From: Methyloligella solikamskensis
GTDB lineage: Bacteria > Pseudomonadota > Alphaproteobacteria > Rhizobiales > Methyloligellaceae
Direction: 5' to 3'
DNA length: 64,000 nt
Assembly: GCF_042676065.1 (NCBI RefSeq)
Contig: NZ_JBHTJO010000001.1
Location: forward strand, 1,116,001-1,180,000
A program made the position numbers and the translations under genes. Of this stretch, positions 52,614-61,059 are shown piece after piece (the first letter of the stretch is position 1; each line of letters starts with the position of its first letter). The notes beneath the pieces are model-generated. The model made no database searches. It worked only from the letters and a program-made list of their open reading frames with translations, and was not told the origin of the DNA.

Positions 52614-53785
52614 TGTCGGATGCGCCGGCCACCAAGCTCCCGTCCATGGGCCTCCGCGAGGGGGCTGGGGAGAGAGAGTCGGACCGCCCCATTCGGGTGA
52701 TGGTGGTCGACGATTCCCATCTCATGTGCTGGCTGCTGACCCGCTGGATCGGTGAAGCGCCCGGCCTGGAGTTGGCCGGCATCGCCTCTTCGGGAAGTGA
52801 GGCGGTCGCCACGATCGGTCGGCGCTGCCCGGACGTGGTTCTGCTCGATCTGGAGATGCCCGAGATGGGCGGTCTGGAAGCGCTGCCGACGCTTCTGAAA
52901 ATCTGCCCGTCGGCCAAGGTGCTGGTGGTCTCCGCCCTCACCAAGAACAATGCCGGCGTGGCTCTGGATGCGCTGGCGAAAGGCGCGGTCGATTATGTGA
53001 GCAAGCCCAGCGCCTCTGGCCAGAACTGTGATGGCCAGGAATTCCGCCGGGCTCTCCTGAAGCGGATCGAGGCAATCTGCCGGCCGCCGGAGCCGCGGCC
53101 TGTGCGCCGGCCGCGCCAAGCCAAGCTGGACACCAACCGGGCGGCGCTGGGCTTCGGCGATGGACCGGCCATGCCCGTGGTCCGAAAGCCGTTCTCCATG
53201 GTGGTGCCGCGGGTGATCGGGGTGGGCAGCTCGACCGGCGGGCCGGAGGCCCTGCTGCGTTTCCTCACCCCGCTTGCGCCTGCCATCCGGCGGGCCCCTG
53301 TGCTGATCGCCCAGCATATGCCGGCGGAATTCACGCGCACCCTTGCGGCACGGCTTGCCATCGCCACAGGCATGTCGGCGAAGGAGGGCATGGACGGCGA
53401 GCCGATCAAGCCTGGCCATATCTATCTGGCGCCCGGCGATCGCCATATGACCCTCGCCCCGTCCAAGCCGCCGACCATTGCGATTAGCGATGCGCCGCCG
53501 GTGCGGTATTACCGCCCCTCTGTCGATTTGCTGTTCGAAAGCCTGGTCGATGTTTACGGGCCGGCCGTCCTCGGCGTCGTTCTGACCGGGATGGGATCGG
53601 ACGGTATGGAAGGCGCCGGGGCGATCTCGAAGGCCGGCGGCAGCGTTATCGCTCAGGATCAGGCCTCGAGCGTCGTCTGGGGCATGCCGGGTGCGGTCTC
53701 CACCGCCGGATACGCCGCCGGCGAAGGAACGCCGGAGCAGTTGGCCGAGGTCACGGTCGGTCTTTTCGAGATGGAGCGGCCATGA
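52613..53785 (+). CDS. cheB: Chemotaxis methylesterase/glutamine deamidase CheB
   Basis: The 390-residue protein joins a receiver (D79 in VVLLDLEMPEMGG) to the methylesterase domain with the catalytic Ser in GSSTGGPEALL, His in LIAQHMPAEFT and Asp in LTGMGSDGM. A basic Pro/Arg-rich linker separates them. It removes methyl groups from chemoreceptors that CheR adds. The ATG shares TGATG with the end of cheY. Confidence 0.95.
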   Translation: MSDAPATKLPSMGLREGAGERESDRPIRVMVVDDSHLMCWLLTRWIGEAPGLELAGIASSGSEAVATIGRRCPDVVLLDLEMPEMGGLEALPTLLKICPSAKVLVVSALTKNNAGVALDALAKGAVDYVSKPSASGQNCDGQEFRRALLKRIEAICRPPEPRPVRRPRQAKLDTNRAALGFGDGPAMPVVRKPFSMVVPRVIGVGSSTGGPEALLRFLTPLAPAIRRAPVLIAQHMPAEFTRTLAARLAIATGMSAKEGMDGEPIKPGHIYLAPGDRHMTLAPSKPPTIAISDAPPVRYYRPSVDLLFESLVDVYGPAVLGVVLTGMGSDGMEGAGAISKAGGSVIAQDQASSVVWGMPGAVSTAGYAAGEGTPEQLAEVTVGLFEMERP

Positions 53786-54744
53786 TGCTGACGCCGATGA
53801 CCCCGCAAGAGTTCAAGTTCCTCGCCCATGCGGTGAAGGAATGCACCGGTGTCAGCCTCACCGAGGATCGGAAGGAGTTGCTGCAGTCGCGGCTGAAGCG
53901 CGTGCTGAAGGAATACCAGCTCGATTCGGTGCCGGCCCTGTGTGGCGCCATGGCCCGCAGCGACGGCGAAAGCCTCAAATGGCGGCTCGCCGAATGCGTC
54001 GCGGTTCAGGAGACCTATTTCTTCCGGGACAAATCGGTCTTCGACTGCTTCGAGGATCAGGTCTTGCCCTCGCTGATCGAGGCTCGAAAGGCAAGCCGGC
54101 GCTTGCGTATCTGGTGTGCGGGTTGCTCCACGGGTCAGGAACCATACTCGGTCGCCATGCTGCTTGCCGATATGGCCGACCGCCTGGAAGGGTGGGAGCT
54201 TGAAATCCTCGCCACGGATTTCTCCGAAGAGGCCCTGCTGACGGCAGGGCGCGGGGTCTACAGCCAGTTCGAAGTGCAGCGCGGCCTGCCCGTGACGCTG
54301 CTGGTGAAGGACTTCAAGCGGGTGGCCGATGGGTGGGAACTTGCCCCGGAGATCCGCGAGCGGGTGCACTTCCGGCATCAGAACCTGATGCATAACAGCA
54401 TGCGGCACGGCGTGTTTGACGTCGTATTCTGCCGTAACGTGTTGATATATTTCGACGAAACGACGAAGCGTCAAGTGCTGTCGAGGCTCGCTCAACAGGT
54501 GCGGGCGGATGGGTATCTGCTGCTCGGCGCGACGGAGAGCGTGCTCGGCCTCTGCGACGGGTTCACCTCTCTGGAGACCCCGTGCCCGGGCGTTTTTCGT
54601 CCGGTTTCTGCGGAAAATGAGGGGAAATCGAGTGGGGCGGGGGCGGCAGATTCGTCGACCGCGTCGGCTCCGAGCTCTTCGACTTCATCGCGTTCGGCCG
54701 GAGATTCCGCTGCCGGACCGGCGATTGCCGCCGTCGGGCGTTAA
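53782..54744 (+). CDS. cheR: Chemotaxis receptor methyltransferase CheR
   Basis: The 320-residue SAM-dependent enzyme methylates receptor glutamates. The N-terminal helical domain (FKFLAHAVKECTGVSLTEDRKELLQSRL) precedes the SAM-binding core (LRIWCAGCSTGQEPYSVAM, FDVVFCRNVLIYFDE). The last 45 residues are a Ser/Ala/Gly-rich tail absent from E. coli CheR. The start overlaps cheB by 4 bp. It closes the che operon; no receptor or cheD gene is present. Confidence 0.94.
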   Translation: MMLTPMTPQEFKFLAHAVKECTGVSLTEDRKELLQSRLKRVLKEYQLDSVPALCGAMARSDGESLKWRLAECVAVQETYFFRDKSVFDCFEDQVLPSLIEARKASRRLRIWCAGCSTGQEPYSVAMLLADMADRLEGWELEILATDFSEEALLTAGRGVYSQFEVQRGLPVTLLVKDFKRVADGWELAPEIRERVHFRHQNLMHNSMRHGVFDVVFCRNVLIYFDETTKRQVLSRLAQQVRADGYLLLGATESVLGLCDGFTSLETPCPGVFRPVSAENEGKSSGAGAADSSTASAPSSSTSSRSAGDSAAGPAIAAVGR

Positions 54745-54771
54745 TCATCCGCAATAAGCTATTGGAATCTT

Positions 54772-54809
54772 GAAAAGAAAAACGCCCCCAGATTTTCGGT
54801 CCGGAGGCG
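54772..54809 (-). terminator. Terminator of ctrA
   Basis: On the minus strand a CGCCTCCGGA / TCTGGGGGCG stem (two wobble pairs, 7-nt loop) runs into TTTTTCTTTTC, 35 bp after the ctrA stop. It also separates ctrA from convergent cheR. Confidence 0.85.
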
Positions 54810-54843
54810 CTTCTCGGTGCTGAGTAAGTCTGAAAAGTCGTTG

Positions 54844-55542
54844 TTACGCGGCGACTTCGGATTCCTCTTCGGCGTTCCGAAGCACGTAGCCGCGGCCCCA
54901 CACCGTTTCGATGTAGTGCTTGCCGCCGGTCGCAGCCGCCAGCTTCTTGCGCAGCTTGCAGATGAACACGTCGATGATCTTCAGCTCGGGCTCGTCCATG
55001 CCGCCATAGAGATGATTGAGGAACATCTCCTTGGTGAGGGTGGTGCCCTTCCGGAGCGAGAGAAGCTCCAGCATCTGGTATTCCTTGCCGGTCAGATGCA
55101 CCCGCTGGCCATTCACATCGACGGTCTTGGTGTCGAGATTGACGCGCAGGCCGCCGGTGGTAATGACCGATTGGGCGTGGCCCTTGGAGCGGCGTACCAC
55201 GGCGTGGATCCGGGCCACCAACTCATCCTTGTGGAAAGGCTTGGTCATGTAGTCGTCGGCGCCGAAGCCGAGACCGCGAACCTTATCCTCGATGCCGGCA
55301 AGTCCCGACAAGATAAGGATCGGCGTCTGAACCTTGGCGACCCGAAGGGTCTTAAGAACCTCATAGCCGCTCATGTCGGGCAGGTTCAGGTCCAGAAGTA
55401 TAATGTCGTAGTCGTAGAGTTTTCCGAGGTCGACACCTTCTTCGCCGTAGTCAGTCGTGTAGACGTTAAAGCCGTCCGACTGCAGCATCAGCTCGATGCT
55501 CTGGGCGGTCGCGCTGTCGTCCTCGATTAGAAGCACCCTCAT
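54844..55542 (-). CDS. ctrA: Cell-cycle master response regulator CtrA
   Basis: The 232-residue OmpR-type regulator has phospho-Asp D51 (IILLDLNLPDMSGYEVL), switch Lys in TKPFHKDEL, and a winged-helix DNA-binding domain (ELKIIDVFICKLRKKLAAA, YIETVWGRGYVL). It ends in EVAA, resembling the hydrophobic ClpXP degradation tail of Caulobacter CtrA. It activates division and motility genes and blocks replication initiation in species where that has been tested. It is near-terminal to chpT and convergent with the che operon. Confidence 0.97.
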   Translation of the reverse strand: MRVLLIEDDSATAQSIELMLQSDGFNVYTTDYGEEGVDLGKLYDYDIILLDLNLPDMSGYEVLKTLRVAKVQTPILILSGLAGIEDKVRGLGFGADDYMTKPFHKDELVARIHAVVRRSKGHAQSVITTGGLRVNLDTKTVDVNGQRVHLTGKEYQMLELLSLRKGTTLTKEMFLNHLYGGMDEPELKIIDVFICKLRKKLAAATGGKHYIETVWGRGYVLRNAEEESEVAA

Positions 55543-56020
55543 TCTGATCCCCCGGTCGTCGAAATTTCAGGTTTGCTTCTCGGGGTCGCAAACCCTGTGA
55601 AACGCGAATGGTTAACTCGAATCAAGAAATTAGCCCCCAATAGTTAACAAAAACTAACCTGTTAGGGGTGAGTTAATTCTCTGACCGTGGCGCTGCCTCA
55701 ATCGTTAGGCCGGAACTTTAAATGCCTCAGGTATGGTTTACCGGCGTTTAAGTGCTCTTTGGCATACTGCTCTTTATCGGGGGACGTCCGGGACGAGGGA
55801 AGCGGTAAGTGCCGCAACCTCTTCGGGTTTTTCAATGCGGCGAGGGATCGATGCTCGGCGCAGGAAAGCGGGGGACCTTTTGAAACGAGAGTGTTTTTCG
55901 TCGGCGCATGCCGCGCCAGCCGCCCCATGAGGATGTTCGCTTTTTAGAGTGTTTCAAAATGGTGGCACGTTATTTGAACCGTGCCCAATAAAGCGTTCGA
56001 AGTTGTTGAGGTACTGAGTC
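55543..56020. promoter_or_regulatory. Divergent control region of ctrA and fliJ
   Basis: This 478-bp gene-free stretch is AT-rich near ctrA. It contains CtrA-box-like half-site pairs (TTAA-N7-CAAG at 55612-55626 and TTAA-N7-TAAC at 55644-55658, each with mismatches to TTAA-N7-TTAA) and a GANTC methylation site (55619-55623) inside the first, consistent with autoregulation and CcrM-linked timing. A TGGCACG-N4-TTGAA element (55963-55978), similar to a sigma-54 promoter but with GA where GC is expected at -12, precedes fliJ. ORFs across it look like shadows. These sites are pattern matches only. Confidence 0.5.
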
Positions 56021-56422
56021 ATGAAGTCACGGGACGCACTGATCCGCCTGAAGCGTTTCGAAGTCGACGAAAAACGCCAGACGGTGGAGGACATCGAGGC
56101 CATGATCGCCGATTTTCGGCAGATGGCCGCCGATCTCGACCGGCAGATTGCGATCGAGCAAGAGCGGGCCGGAGTGACGGATGTCAATCACTACGCCTAT
56201 CCCACCTTCGCCAAGGCGGCTGTGGAACGGCGCGATAATCTGATCAATTCCTCGCGCGATCTAGAAGAGAAGCTGAAGCAGGCCCAGGAACGGCTTGCCG
56301 AGGCGGAAGAAGAGCTGAAGCGGGTCGGCATGCTGGAAGAGCGCGACCGCGGTCGGGGCGAAGCTGCCGAAAGCGATCGTTCCAATCTGGAACACCCGGG
56401 ACAGCATCGGGTCGCCAGCTAA
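56021..56422 (+). CDS. fliJ: Flagellar export protein FliJ-like
   Basis: The 133-residue protein is almost entirely a two-helix coiled coil (ALIRLKRFEVDEKRQTVEDI, LEEKLKQAQERLAEAEEELK), the FliJ fold that couples the flagellar ATPase FliI to the export gate. The low-complexity Arg/Glu tail is variable in the family. No fliI is adjacent in this window; the assignment rests on length, coiled coil and the che/ctrA neighbourhood. Confidence 0.75.
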   Translation: MKSRDALIRLKRFEVDEKRQTVEDIEAMIADFRQMAADLDRQIAIEQERAGVTDVNHYAYPTFAKAAVERRDNLINSSRDLEEKLKQAQERLAEAEEELKRVGMLEERDRGRGEAAESDRSNLEHPGQHRVAS

Positions 56423-56548
56423 GCTTTTTGTTTCGCGCTTCTCGCGCATTGAAGACGGCGATCAGCCGTGAAATCATAGGCCGCCCGGCGCGCTGACGGG
56501 CGGCCTTCGCGCGTCAGGGCGCATCCCACCAACAACACGGAGGGCGGC

Positions 56549-57034
56549 ATGCCGTCTTTCGACATCGTTTCGAAGACCGATCTCTCAGAGGTCGATAACG
56601 CGCTCGCCAATATGAGCCGCGAGATGGAGCAGCGCTACGATTTCAAAGGCGCTTCGGCCTCCATCGAGCGCAAGGGCGACGAGATCGTTATCAACGCCGA
56701 CGACGACCTGAAGCTGAAGCAGATGCACGAGCTGCTGCAGGGACATTTGGCGCGCCGGCAGATCGATGCGGGCTGCATCGAGTACAAGACGGCGGAAAAG
56801 GCGGCGGGTCAGTCGGTGCGCCAGACGGCGGTAATCCGCCAGGGGATCGACAAGGAACTCGCCAAGAAGCTGGTCAAGGAGATCAAAGCCCAGAAGCTCA
56901 AGGTCCAGGCAGCGATCCAGGGCGACGAGTTGCGCGTCACCGGCAAGAAGCGGGACGACCTTCAGGCCGTGATCGCCTTTCTAAAAGAGCTGTCCATCGA
57001 GCAGCCGCTGCAATATGAGAATTTCCGGGACTGA
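56549..57034 (+). CDS. yajQ: YajQ family nucleotide-binding protein
   Basis: The 161-residue protein matches YajQ throughout: MPSFDIVSKTDLSEVDNAL, RYDFKGASASIE, and the C-terminal YENFRD. Some members bind cyclic di-GMP, others tRNA or GTP. CGGAGGGCGGC precedes the ATG. Confidence 0.96.
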   Translation: MPSFDIVSKTDLSEVDNALANMSREMEQRYDFKGASASIERKGDEIVINADDDLKLKQMHELLQGHLARRQIDAGCIEYKTAEKAAGQSVRQTAVIRQGIDKELAKKLVKEIKAQKLKVQAAIQGDELRVTGKKRDDLQAVIAFLKELSIEQPLQYENFRD

Positions 57035-57047
57035 CGGGGGATAGAGA

Positions 57048-57509
57048 TTGCGCGCGGGGCGGTCGATTTCAGTTGCGGTCGGATTGGCCGCGCTGCTCAC
57101 CGCGAATCTCTTGGCCTGTACCGCCCAGCCGGTGAAGACCGTGCGCGGTTCCAAGCCCATCGACGCCTATGTGCTGCTCGGCAGCATCATCAAACGCTGC
57201 TGGTTCAGCCCCGAGCATCCTCTGCTTCGCGAGAAATACGTCTATCACGCCGACGTCGCGCCGGACGGGAGCAAGGTGCAGATCTCAGTGCATGAGAAGA
57301 AGCCCGACGGCCGGCCGGGCTATGGCGCCTATGGAATCTTCTTCCATGAGGAAGGAGGGCGCACGGTTCTCAATCAGGAGAACAAGCGCATGCCGCCGCC
57401 GCTTGCCGCCAAGATGCGCACCGACGTCGAGCGCTGGCACCGGGGTGCAACGGACTGCAACGCGGATATGCCGGCGCCGACCCAAGCCGATGCGCCAACC
57501 CACTCGTAA
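57048..57509 (+). CDS. Putative lipoprotein of unknown function
   Basis: The 153-residue protein has a lipoprotein signal (VGLAALLTANLLACTAQ), with Cys24 in an LLAC lipobox. The mature part has two further cysteines (KRCWFS and TDCNAD). The start is a TTG after GGGGGATAGAGA. It begins 13 bp past yajQ and may share its transcript. Function is unknown. Confidence 0.72.
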   Translation: MRAGRSISVAVGLAALLTANLLACTAQPVKTVRGSKPIDAYVLLGSIIKRCWFSPEHPLLREKYVYHADVAPDGSKVQISVHEKKPDGRPGYGAYGIFFHEEGGRTVLNQENKRMPPPLAAKMRTDVERWHRGATDCNADMPAPTQADAPTHS

Positions 57510-57526
57510 GGCATGAATAGAGCGCG

Positions 57527-57543
57527 AGGGGCGCTAAGCCCCT
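57527..57543 (-). terminator. Weak hairpin between convergent genes
   Basis: AGGGGC and GCCCCT pair around a 5-nt loop between the lipoprotein and sciP stop codons. No T-run follows on either strand, so terminator function is doubtful. Confidence 0.3.
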
Positions 57544-57556
57544 GAAGGGAAGGTTG

Positions 57557-57832
57557 CTAGCCGCGATATTCCTGAACGCGGGTAGCGCGCAGGCCCGGAA
57601 GGCCGTGCTTGTCGATGGAACGCTGCCAGCTCAGGAACTCGTCAACCGTGAGCGTATAGCGCTCGCAGGCTTCCTCCAGGCTGAGGAGCCCGCCGCGAAC
57701 TGCGGCGACGACCTCGGCCTTACGGCGGATCACCCAGCGTTTCGTATCTTTTGGCGGAAGGTCGGCCACGGTCAGCGGGCTTCCATCCGGTCCGATCACG
57801 TAACGGACACGCGGCCTGTAATGCTCAGTCAT
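57557..57832 (-). CDS. sciP: CtrA inhibitor SciP (DUF1153)
   Basis: The 91-residue helix-turn-helix protein matches the DUF1153/SciP family: RPRVRYVIGPDGSPLTVADL, KRWVIRRKAEVVAAVRGGLL, and the HTH SLEEACERYTLTVDEFLSW. In Caulobacter SciP binds CtrA at promoters and blocks transcription in G1. A GTG three codons earlier is an alternative start. A CtrA-box-like sequence lies about 60 bp upstream. Confidence 0.94.
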   Translation of the reverse strand: MTEHYRPRVRYVIGPDGSPLTVADLPPKDTKRWVIRRKAEVVAAVRGGLLSLEEACERYTLTVDEFLSWQRSIDKHGLPGLRATRVQEYRG

Positions 57833-57841
57833 CGTACTCAC

Positions 57842-58287
57842 TACACCAATCGATGAGCTTTATATTGCTGCGGAGAGTAGCGCTGGCCTTTTAAAAATTA
57901 CCTAAGCGAGCCGGTAAAGGAACGACCAAACGGATCGGCTAAAATTGCTGGTTTTACGAGGAAAATTTCTTCTCAACGACCATTTGTGCCAGCTTGGCAC
58001 GAAAGTCTACGGTCGGAGGTCTCAAGTGTTTCATTGCGAGACCTTCGGAGATCTGAGGGCGAAAAGGATGCGCGCACCTGCGTCTTGCTTGCGCTTGCGT
58101 GACTTTCCGCCACCGCCTATCTTCCGCCCAACGTGACAACTATGACATCTCGGCTCGACGGAGCGTGGTGCGGAGCGGGATGGCCGCCAGCGCGATTCGC
58201 CGCCGCGCCGAGAATTTCATGACGGTGCGCGCGGACGCGTATCGAAGGCCCCGGTGAGTGGGCCATTTGATTTTAAGAGACGACCCT
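57842..58287. other. Gene-free divergent region between sciP and mnmA
   Basis: This 446-bp stretch has a CtrA-box-like TTAA-N7-CTAA (57891-57905) suited to sciP control, a perfect GTGCCA-GCT-TGGCAC hairpin (57986-58000) and an AGGTCTC/GAGACCT hairpin (58017-58044). The two hairpins could belong to a small RNA, but no terminator is evident. A minus frame ending at 57954 contains MKHLRPPTVDFRAK with no SD or family match. No gene is called. Confidence 0.45.
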
Positions 58288-59490
58288 ATGTCCAACAGTC
58301 TGCATCTTGAGGGTTTGCCGGCCGAGAACCGCGTGGTGGTTGCCATGTCGGGCGGCGTGGATTCCTCGGTGGTGGCTGCGCTCCTGAAGAGCCAGGGCTA
58401 CGACGTGGTCGGTATCACCCTGCAGCTTTACGATCATGGTGAGGCGGTGGGCCGCCGCGGCACGTGCTGCGCAGGCCGTGATATTCACGATGCCCGCCGG
58501 GTGGCCGAGACCATCGGCATTCCCCATTACGTGCTCGATTACGAACGCCGCTTCTCCGAGGCCGTGATCGGTGCGTTTGCCGACAGCTATCTTTCCGGCG
58601 AGACGCCGGTGCCGTGCGTCGCCTGCAATCAGAAGATCAAGTTCCGCGATCTGCTCGATACGGCGAAGGATCTGGGCGCTGCCTGCCTGGCCACCGGACA
58701 TTACGTGCGCAGCCGCCCTGTCGACGACGGGTTTGCCCTTTATCGCGCCCATGACCAGGAGCGCGATCAGAGCTACTTCCTGTTCAACACGACGCCGGAG
58801 CAGCTTTCCTTCCTGCGCTTTCCGCTAGGTGATCTGCCGAAGGATGAGACACGGCGGCTGGCCCATGAGTTCGGCCTGCCGGTGGCGGAGAAGTCCGACA
58901 GCCAGGATATCTGCTTCGTGCCCACCGGGCGCTATACGGATGTGATCGAGCGTCTGCGGCCCGGCGCTGCGGAGCCCGGCGATATCGTCCATGTGGACGG
59001 CAGCGTGCTCGGGCGCCATCGCGGGATCATCAACTATACGATCGGCCAGCGCCGCGGACTTGGCATCGCGGCTTCCGAGCCGCTTTACGTTGTCCGGCTG
59101 GATGCGGACAGAAGCGAGGTCGTGGTCGGCCCGCGGGAATGGCTGCTGGCGCGCCGGATCACCTTGCGCGACGTCAACTGGCTCGGCGAGGAGCCGCTTG
59201 AGACGCTCACCGAGGGCAAGGACGTGCTTGCCCGGGTGCGCTCCAGCGGTGTGGTTCAGCCTGCTACGCTGTCCTGGCAGAACGGCGAAGCAGTGGTCGA
59301 GCTTGAGGATGGCGAGGAAGGTGTCTCGCCTGGACAGGCATGTGTGTTCTATGCTGCCGATGGTGACGAGGACCGCGTGCTTGGCGGGGGCTGGATCACG
59401 TCGGCGGTGTTCGGTGACGATGAGATCGACGGCGCGGCAAAGAGTGCGGTGCGCGGGTATGAAGAACCGATCGTGGCGGAGCGGCGTTAA
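58288..59490 (+). CDS. mnmA: tRNA-specific 2-thiouridylase MnmA
   Basis: MnmA installs 2-thiouridine at the wobble position of tRNA-Lys, -Glu and -Gln. The 400-residue protein has the PP-loop SGGVDSS (21-27), the catalytic cysteines in TPVPCVACNQKIKF and SDSQDICFVP, and the C-terminal tRNA-binding domains. The start ATG is chosen over a GTG ten codons earlier by family length. It is monocistronic or followed by the methyltransferase gene after a 44-bp gap. Confidence 0.96.
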   Translation: MSNSLHLEGLPAENRVVVAMSGGVDSSVVAALLKSQGYDVVGITLQLYDHGEAVGRRGTCCAGRDIHDARRVAETIGIPHYVLDYERRFSEAVIGAFADSYLSGETPVPCVACNQKIKFRDLLDTAKDLGAACLATGHYVRSRPVDDGFALYRAHDQERDQSYFLFNTTPEQLSFLRFPLGDLPKDETRRLAHEFGLPVAEKSDSQDICFVPTGRYTDVIERLRPGAAEPGDIVHVDGSVLGRHRGIINYTIGQRRGLGIAASEPLYVVRLDADRSEVVVGPREWLLARRITLRDVNWLGEEPLETLTEGKDVLARVRSSGVVQPATLSWQNGEAVVELEDGEEGVSPGQACVFYAADGDEDRVLGGGWITSAVFGDDEIDGAAKSAVRGYEEPIVAERR

Positions 59491-59534
59491 CCCGTTGAGC
59501 TTCAAGCACAGGTTGAGAGTGAGAGGGGCGTAAG

Positions 59535-60338
59535 TTGCGTGCAAAACAAATCCTGATGGACACGGATTCCGTGCTCGATGCCTATCGGCGTTGGGCGCCC
59601 GTCTACGACACGACCTTCGGTAAGGTCGCTGCGGCAGGCCGCAAGCATGCGGTGGAGCTGATCAACGGCCGCGAGGGCAGGGTGCTCGAAGTCGGGGTCG
59701 GCACCGGTCTCTCTCTGCCCGCCTATCGCGACCATCTGAAAGTCACCGGCATCGACCTGTCGCCGGAGATGCTGGCCAAGGCGCGGGACAAGGTGGAGCG
59801 GCTCGGTCTCGATCATGTCGAGGGGCTGCACGAGATGGACGCCACCAATCTCGATTTTCCCGACGACAGTTTCGACACGGTCGTCGCCATGTATGTGATG
59901 ACGGTGGTGCCGGATCCGGAGAAGGTGATGGCGGAGCTGGAGCGCGTTTGCGCTCCGGGCGGTGAGGTGATCCTCGTCAACCACTTCAGCCAGGACGACG
60001 GTGTGCGCGGCTGGTTCGAGCGCCGCATGGCGCCGCTGGCCGATCAGCTCGGCTGGCATCCTGTGTTCCCCGTTGAGACCGTGCTGGTGCGCGACGACCT
60101 GCGCATGACCGAGAGCCATTCCCTTCGGCCCTTCGGCCTGTTCACCATGCTCCGCTTCGTCAAGGAGCCGGGCTATGGACTCGGCCGCACCCCGCCGGCG
60201 ATGCCGGCGCGCAAGCGCTCCGGCCGGCAATCGGCCCAGGTCATGGCCGCGCGGCTTGCCATGCAGGGGCGCAAGATGACCGATATCCGCTATTGGCGTT
60301 CGCTGCGCCGGCGGCTGTCGAGCCAGAGCGCCGACTAG
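59535..60338 (+). CDS. PmtA-like class I SAM methyltransferase
   Basis: The 267-residue protein has the SAM loop VLEVGVGTGLSLPAYRD and IDLSPEML, with YRRWAPVYDTTFG at the N-terminus, typical of the Rhizobium-type phosphatidylethanolamine N-methyltransferase PmtA that makes phosphatidylcholine; ubiquinone-type methyltransferases are alternatives. The C-terminal third is Arg-rich. A TTG at 59535 with GAGAGGGG upstream is preferred over ATG 59556, which has no SD. Confidence 0.82.
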   Translation: MRAKQILMDTDSVLDAYRRWAPVYDTTFGKVAAAGRKHAVELINGREGRVLEVGVGTGLSLPAYRDHLKVTGIDLSPEMLAKARDKVERLGLDHVEGLHEMDATNLDFPDDSFDTVVAMYVMTVVPDPEKVMAELERVCAPGGEVILVNHFSQDDGVRGWFERRMAPLADQLGWHPVFPVETVLVRDDLRMTESHSLRPFGLFTMLRFVKEPGYGLGRTPPAMPARKRSGRQSAQVMAARLAMQGRKMTDIRYWRSLRRRLSSQSAD

Positions 60339-60371
60339 GCTTCTCTCAGAAGCTTCCCGAACGATCTTCCC

Positions 60372-60402
60372 AATAGAAAAGGGAGCCCGCGATTGGGCTC
60401 CC
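60372..60402 (-). terminator. Terminator of the repeat-protein gene
   Basis: GGGAGCCC and GGGCTCCC form a perfect 8-bp stem with a 6-nt loop, followed on the minus strand by TTTTCTATTG. It may also stop the plus-strand methyltransferase transcript. Confidence 0.85.
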
Positions 60403-60435
60403 TCGGTACTATTGGGCTACGTCCGACTGCGCCGA

Positions 60436-61059
60436 CTACTCGGCGGCCTCGGAAGAGGGCGGTGCGGAGCTCTGAATGTCCGCGCCCGAGGTCGGATCGG
60501 GTTCACCGCTGCCGCCGGGCTTCACGGCCTCTTCAGAGTCCATATCACTGGACATTTCCTCGGCAGCTTCCGATCCAGGCGGTGCGGAGCTCTGGATGTC
60601 GGCACCGGAAGTGGGATCGGGTTCGCCGCTCTCGCCAGGCTTCACGGCGGCTTTCGGCTCGCTCATGCTGTCGTCGGTCGCCATATCGCCTGCGGGCTTG
60701 GCCGCGCCGTCAACGTCGCCGGTGTCCATATCGACCGGATCGCCGGTGGCGGCTTCAGAGCCGGGCGGCGTGGAGCTGCGCTCCATGGCAGCGCCTGACG
60801 TGTCGGCCTCACCGGACTCCGGGCTCATGGCCGCATCGGAGGCATCGGAGCCACCCATGGTCTCGGCAGCATCCGATCCGGGCGGTGCGGAACTCTGTCC
60901 CTTGGCACCGCCGGACGTATCGGCCTCGCCGGATTCAGGTGTCTTGGCCTTCTCTACCGCGGTCGACGTGTCGTCAGACATCGCCGAGTCGTCCGCGGCC
61001 ATTGCCGGCGTCAGGCTCATCACGAGCGCGACGGCGGTCGTCGTCAAAAGACGGTTCAT
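60436..61059 (-). CDS. Exported low-complexity protein with four 25-residue repeats
   Basis: The 207-residue protein has a signal peptide ending PAMAA and an acidic Ser/Pro/Ala/Gly mature region. Four copies of a unit occur: ESGEADTSGGAKGQSSAPPG, ESGEADTSGAAMERSSTPPG, ESGEPDPTSGADIQSSAPPG and GSGEPDPTSGADIQSSAPPS, each followed by S(D/E)AA. Copies 3 and 4 are nearly identical, including at the DNA level, so the array is recently expanded. AAGGAGAAGATC precedes the ATG. No fold or function is predicted. Confidence 0.75.
   Translation of the reverse strand: MNRLLTTTAVALVMSLTPAMAADDSAMSDDTSTAVEKAKTPESGEADTSGGAKGQSSAPPGSDAAETMGGSDASDAAMSPESGEADTSGAAMERSSTPPGSEAATGDPVDMDTGDVDGAAKPAGDMATDDSMSEPKAAVKPGESGEPDPTSGADIQSSAPPGSEAAEEMSSDMDSEEAVKPGGSGEPDPTSGADIQSSAPPSSEAAE

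Noticed and set aside
55687..55947. 86-residue plus-strand frame in the ctrA-fliJ control region
   Set aside because: There is no SD, no domain and poor codon use; the overlapping minus frame is equally open.
57954..58139. Minus-strand frame with MKHLRPPTVDFRAK upstream of mnmA
   Set aside because: It looks slightly protein-like, but there is no SD, no family and an unfitting Arg-rich first half; left as unannotated spacer.
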